Assembly (NCBI GenBank): GCA_045639525.1
Contig: JAZUDI010000047.1
Location: forward strand, 34,359-98,358
From: UBA1181 sp045639525
Lineage (GTDB): Bacteria; Bacteroidota; Bacteroidia; Bacteroidales; Paludibacteraceae
Length of the DNA: 64,000 nt
Reading direction: 5' to 3'
The notes below the pieces were generated by a model. It did not search any database and had not been told where the DNA came from. It worked only from the letters and a program-made list of their open reading frames with translations. Numbering within the stretch: position 1 is the stretch's first letter; each line of letters starts with the position of its first letter. Position numbers and translations under genes: made by a program. Below, one piece after another: positions 60,975 to 64,000 of the stretch.

Positions 60975-63725
60975 TTATACACTCTGTATTAATTTTTCTA
61001 TAATACGTTCCCTCTCCCGACTTCCCGTAGTTGACAACCTCAACAGAGGTAATCCATAAATTTTCAAAATATGATCTTTCATAAGATCCCTTTGATGTTG
61101 AAGGGTATTCTCTTTGTGGTACATATATCCGTCAGTCTCAATTGCCAATACAGGCTTTTTTGACACATGGTTAATGATTAGAAAATCCAAATGGGTTGAA
61201 AAGTGTGATACATATTTTTTCTCAGCTTCGCTCATAAGAGTTTTGTCTCTGATTACATTTCGAATAGGAATGTGACATAAAACACCTAAATGGCGAAATT
61301 CAGGACATTGCTCTATAATTTCTGAAATAAGTTGATAAGTAATGTTTTCAGACTCGTACTCTGAAATTCTTTTTGATTGAGAAATAAAAGCTATTCTTTG
61401 CTGTGTATATTGTTGGTAAAGGGTGTCGAAGATGGATGAAATTTTGCTCTCCATTACAGTAAAATTATTGTAATTGATATAATCCACCAGTTCACTTATC
61501 ACCCCTTTTCTTAACTGCTCATTGCCTGATAACACTATACAAAACCTCTTTTTGGCTCTGGATATGGCAACATTTATCAAATTAGGGTCATCACTAAACT
61601 CTGTAATTTGATCATCAACCACACTCATAATAATTGAATCTTTTTCCCGACCTTGATATTTATGAATAGTAGCTGTTTCGATAAATGGTAACTGTTTGTG
61701 GAATGCGTCGACCTGTGCATTGTATGGAGTTATGACTCCTAAGCTCTCCTCTCCCGACAACAAGGGGAGGACCTCTTGCACCACCACATCTATCTCCCTT
61801 TGATTATAAAGTCCTCTGGAATGATTGCCAGGAACAGTCTTTACAGCCATCATAACATTCTCTTCATGATGATCCTCCGTCATAATGACTAACTGACCTT
61901 TATAGAATTTCTGGTTACAGAAATTGATAATCCGCGGATGACATCTGTAATGCTCTCGCAAAAGTGTTTCTTTAACATTGGGAACAACAGCTAATACCGA
62001 TTGCAGAAAACTATTCTCCGCACTATTGTATCCATCTGCAACTTTGAATTCATTGAATATCGTATTTAACTTTCCTTTATCCTCTTCTGTGATTACATTG
62101 GGCAGTTGCAGTTGATCTCCTACTATGATGGCATTTCTAGCGCAAGTCAAGGCCAAGGCCCCAGTTTCTACAGAAACTTGAGAAGCTTCATCAATTATAA
62201 GATAATCATATACAGTTTCTCTAAGTGTAGTTCTCGCCGAAAATGTCGTGCTGAGAACAATTGGATATTGTTCACAAACTTCGTTGGCGCTTCGACCTAA
62301 ATCTTTCAGATCGGAGAAAAATCTTCTGGTTATTGTAGCGTATTTTTTTGACAAGTTGTTTTTCAACAATGCCATAGAAGCAGAAGAAAGTAACTTCATT
62401 GTTGCTGCAGAATCTATTCCTCTTAATTCAGACTCATCTGCGTCTATACATTCTCGAAGCTCCCTTATCTTTACAATGTAAAATATAATTTGGATTTCCC
62501 TAATTGTCGGACCAATATCATTTCGATTTAATTGAGACTTAATACCTAGTCTCTTCTCTCTGATTAAATTTAACAAAAACCATTTGATTGACCCCTTTAT
62601 CTTTGCGAATATGCCTTTGTTGATATTTAAATCATTTTCTGCGAAAGCCTGGTATTGCAACCATAACGACATTAACTTTGAAGAAGTCACATTGGAAGGC
62701 ACCTGGATAGAATAATCCTCTGTTGGGTTATCCTCTTGGAAATGTTTCCACTCGAGTTCGATTTCATTTAATTCATGCTTATGCTTTGCCACATTTTCCT
62801 GCAACTTGAATATTCTTTTGGCAAGAGATAATGAGGAGGATACTTGACTGCTAAGATTTGCAATTTGAAAATCTTCTTTGATCCATTGAAATATCTCATT
62901 AGGAATTTCTGGCTGATTCTTTATGAACTTTTCCTTATTTTCTTTACTCCCTAATGGAGCCACGACAAAACCCATGCCATATTGTTCTAATTTTTCTAAG
63001 ACATTCAATGTCGCAGAATTATTATTAGAAACAATCATGGCAGTCTTACCTTGAAGCAAGACATTTGCCACAATATTTAATATCGTCTGAGTCTTACCTG
63101 TTCCTGGAGGACCCTGGATCACACTGATTTGATTACTAAATGCAGATCTGACGGCCTCTTCTTGACTTCCATTGCATCCAAAAGGGAATATGAGAGAAGA
63201 AGGAGTATTCACCTTCTTCTGTTTAATCTTGGGATTTAGATATGGAGCAATCGTCAGGCTATTATCAATAAAATCAATTCCATCATAAAGCGAAGCTAGG
63301 ATACCTTGTTGGTCTTCTTCTTTTCCTAAAACATTGATTTGAGCGACTCTCTTTAAGTATTCAAATGAGTTTTTTGCTGTTGCATCACACAAGCAGGATG
63401 TAACAACTTTAATTGTGCCATTCATATACTCTTTAGAAGCTCCATTGGAGAAGGTAATTCTCCAATGCTTTTTTTCCCCTTCTTGAAAGGAATAAATATT
63501 GTCAATACACGAGGTTAGTTTGTCATTAATATACACTTTACAAAGTAAATGGTCTACCCATGTGCCATTACAAAGAATAACTACATCTGAACTTTTGTAA
63601 TGATAGGTATTAGATGATGATAGGTATTTTACATTGTAAACACCATTATCCTCTCTGTGTATTGATTCAATCTGAAGAGACTTCGGATCTCCCTTGATGA
63701 TAATAAATGGATTTTCCTTCCCCAT
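60975..63725 (-). CDS. Superfamily 1 helicase with C-terminal Vsr/DUF559-like nuclease
   Basis: A 916-residue protein. After about 180 residues of unknown N-terminal sequence, the AAA_11/AAA_12 helicase core follows: Q-like motif GCNGSQEEAV (183-192), Walker A GPPGTGKT (205-212), Walker B with YDYLIIDEASQVS, and later motifs GDQLQLPNVI, LREHYRCHPRII and VAISRAKKRFCIVLSG. The last 130 residues match the MTES_1575/Vsr-like nuclease group: HLDFLIINHVSKKPVLAIETDGYMYH, then KDHILKIYGLPLLRLST. Such proteins are common in defence islands. The gene has its own promoter and is apart from the ten-gene run. Confidence 0.9.
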   Translation of the reverse strand: MGKENPFIIIKGDPKSLQIESIHREDNGVYNVKYLSSSNTYHYKSSDVVILCNGTWVDHLLCKVYINDKLTSCIDNIYSFQEGEKKHWRITFSNGASKEYMNGTIKVVTSCLCDATAKNSFEYLKRVAQINVLGKEEDQQGILASLYDGIDFIDNSLTIAPYLNPKIKQKKVNTPSSLIFPFGCNGSQEEAVRSAFSNQISVIQGPPGTGKTQTILNIVANVLLQGKTAMIVSNNNSATLNVLEKLEQYGMGFVVAPLGSKENKEKFIKNQPEIPNEIFQWIKEDFQIANLSSQVSSSLSLAKRIFKLQENVAKHKHELNEIELEWKHFQEDNPTEDYSIQVPSNVTSSKLMSLWLQYQAFAENDLNINKGIFAKIKGSIKWFLLNLIREKRLGIKSQLNRNDIGPTIREIQIIFYIVKIRELRECIDADESELRGIDSAATMKLLSSASMALLKNNLSKKYATITRRFFSDLKDLGRSANEVCEQYPIVLSTTFSARTTLRETVYDYLIIDEASQVSVETGALALTCARNAIIVGDQLQLPNVITEEDKGKLNTIFNEFKVADGYNSAENSFLQSVLAVVPNVKETLLREHYRCHPRIINFCNQKFYKGQLVIMTEDHHEENVMMAVKTVPGNHSRGLYNQREIDVVVQEVLPLLSGEESLGVITPYNAQVDAFHKQLPFIETATIHKYQGREKDSIIMSVVDDQITEFSDDPNLINVAISRAKKRFCIVLSGNEQLRKGVISELVDYINYNNFTVMESKISSIFDTLYQQYTQQRIAFISQSKRISEYESENITYQLISEIIEQCPEFRHLGVLCHIPIRNVIRDKTLMSEAEKKYVSHFSTHLDFLIINHVSKKPVLAIETDGYMYHKENTLQHQRDLMKDHILKIYGLPLLRLSTTGSRERERIIEKLIQSV

Positions 63726-63748
63726 GCCACATCAACAATGAATTGTCA

Positions 63749-63756
63749 CAAATTTA
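63749..63756 (-). promoter_or_regulatory. Promoter -7 element of the helicase-nuclease gene
   Basis: The minus strand reads TAAATTTG, a TAnnTTTG match, 24 bases before the ATG. It lies in the 19-base block shared with 60869-60887. Confidence 0.6.
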
Positions 63757-63857
63757 AAAATAATAAATGAAATGGAATATTTATATGACAAATTGAACAT
63801 ATGAAATTATCAATCCTATCACATCAAACCCTCCTTGTCAAGAAAATTTTCCTAACA

Positions 63858-63906
63858 AAAAAGAGGGTGTATCAAAACTAATAAAGTTGCGATACACCCT
63901 CTTTTT
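63858..63906. terminator. Perfect 16-base inverted repeat, probable bidirectional terminator
   Basis: AAAAAGAGGGTGTATC (63858-63873) is the exact reverse complement of GATACACCCTCTTTTT (63891-63906), with a 17-base loop. Runs of A and T lie at the outer ends. It could also be the end of an insertion sequence, since many Bacteroidota elements carry GGGTGT-type ends. Beyond 63907 I see no gene up to the window edge. Confidence 0.65.
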
Positions 63907-64000
63907 AACTCGTTGAGAATTGGATGGATTTTTAGGAGTGTAAAAATTCAGGATTGTCGCAAATATTCGATTCTCACGAACTGAAATTTTCATAAAAACA

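Noticed and set aside
46536..63725. BREX, DISARM, CBASS or Thoeris
   Set aside because: No PglZ, PglX, DrmA, cyclase or TIR/SIR2 protein is visible; helicase and methyltransferases alone are not enough.
63858..63906. Insertion sequence end at the right edge
   Set aside because: No transposase or second end in view; a bidirectional terminator is the simpler reading.

Overview
The window looks like chromosomal DNA of a member of the order Bacteroidales, probably from a gut or rumen-type habitat; I cannot name the genus. The evidence is many Bacteroidota-type promoters (TTTG, about 20 bases, then TAnnTTTG), few Shine-Dalgarno sites, an N-succinylornithine-type carbamoyltransferase, TonB-type receptors, a type IX secretion-like tail, BspA-type leucine-rich repeats, and a tmRNA tag ending in ALAA.

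Positions 1-44900 are mostly core genome. In order: the end of pta with ackA; a secreted protein; a DUF3800 protein; a MATE exporter paired with a SpoIID/LytB protein; an AAA ATPase (DUF4143) cassette between perfect 45-base direct repeats; a two-gene surface hydrolase operon; two paralogous lipoproteins; argF' with a BI-1 membrane protein; a five-gene polysaccharide cluster on the minus strand (flippase, ligase, polymerase, two glycosyltransferases); a TonB receptor with an HMA metal-binding protein; a DEAD-box helicase; tRNA-Thr(CGT); a zincin-like lipoprotein; a clpS-clpA-aat operon that forms an N-degron pathway; TerB/J-domain membrane proteins; a TPR/outer-membrane barrel pair; a BspA-type LRR protein; ftsY-rimO-terB; and tmRNA.

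Positions 44900-64000, directly after the 3' end of tmRNA, form an accessory island that by eye is more AT-rich. All its genes are on the minus strand. Near the tmRNA is a DUF3791-DUF3990-DUF3791 toxin-antitoxin-like trio and a shortened BRO protein. Then comes a tightly packed run of ten genes, read from 60384 down to 46536: a cytosine-C5 methyltransferase; a 986-residue protein with an N-terminal MORC/MutL-like GHKL ATPase and a C-terminal histidine-kinase-like core; a receiver-like protein; an HNH protein; a second C5 methyltransferase; a candidate PD-(D/E)XK restriction enzyme; a third C5 methyltransferase; a McrB-like GTPase; a 47-residue protein; and a LlaJI/McrC-like nuclease. A superfamily 1 helicase-nuclease lies just upstream (63725-60975).

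The island reads as at least two or three stacked restriction-modification modules. The part I find most unusual is the methyltransferase, GHKL/histidine-kinase, receiver and HNH block. It looks like a phosphorelay built into a DNA-modification defence operon: the receiver keeps the expected Asp, Asp, Thr and Lys positions but carries no recognisable output domain.
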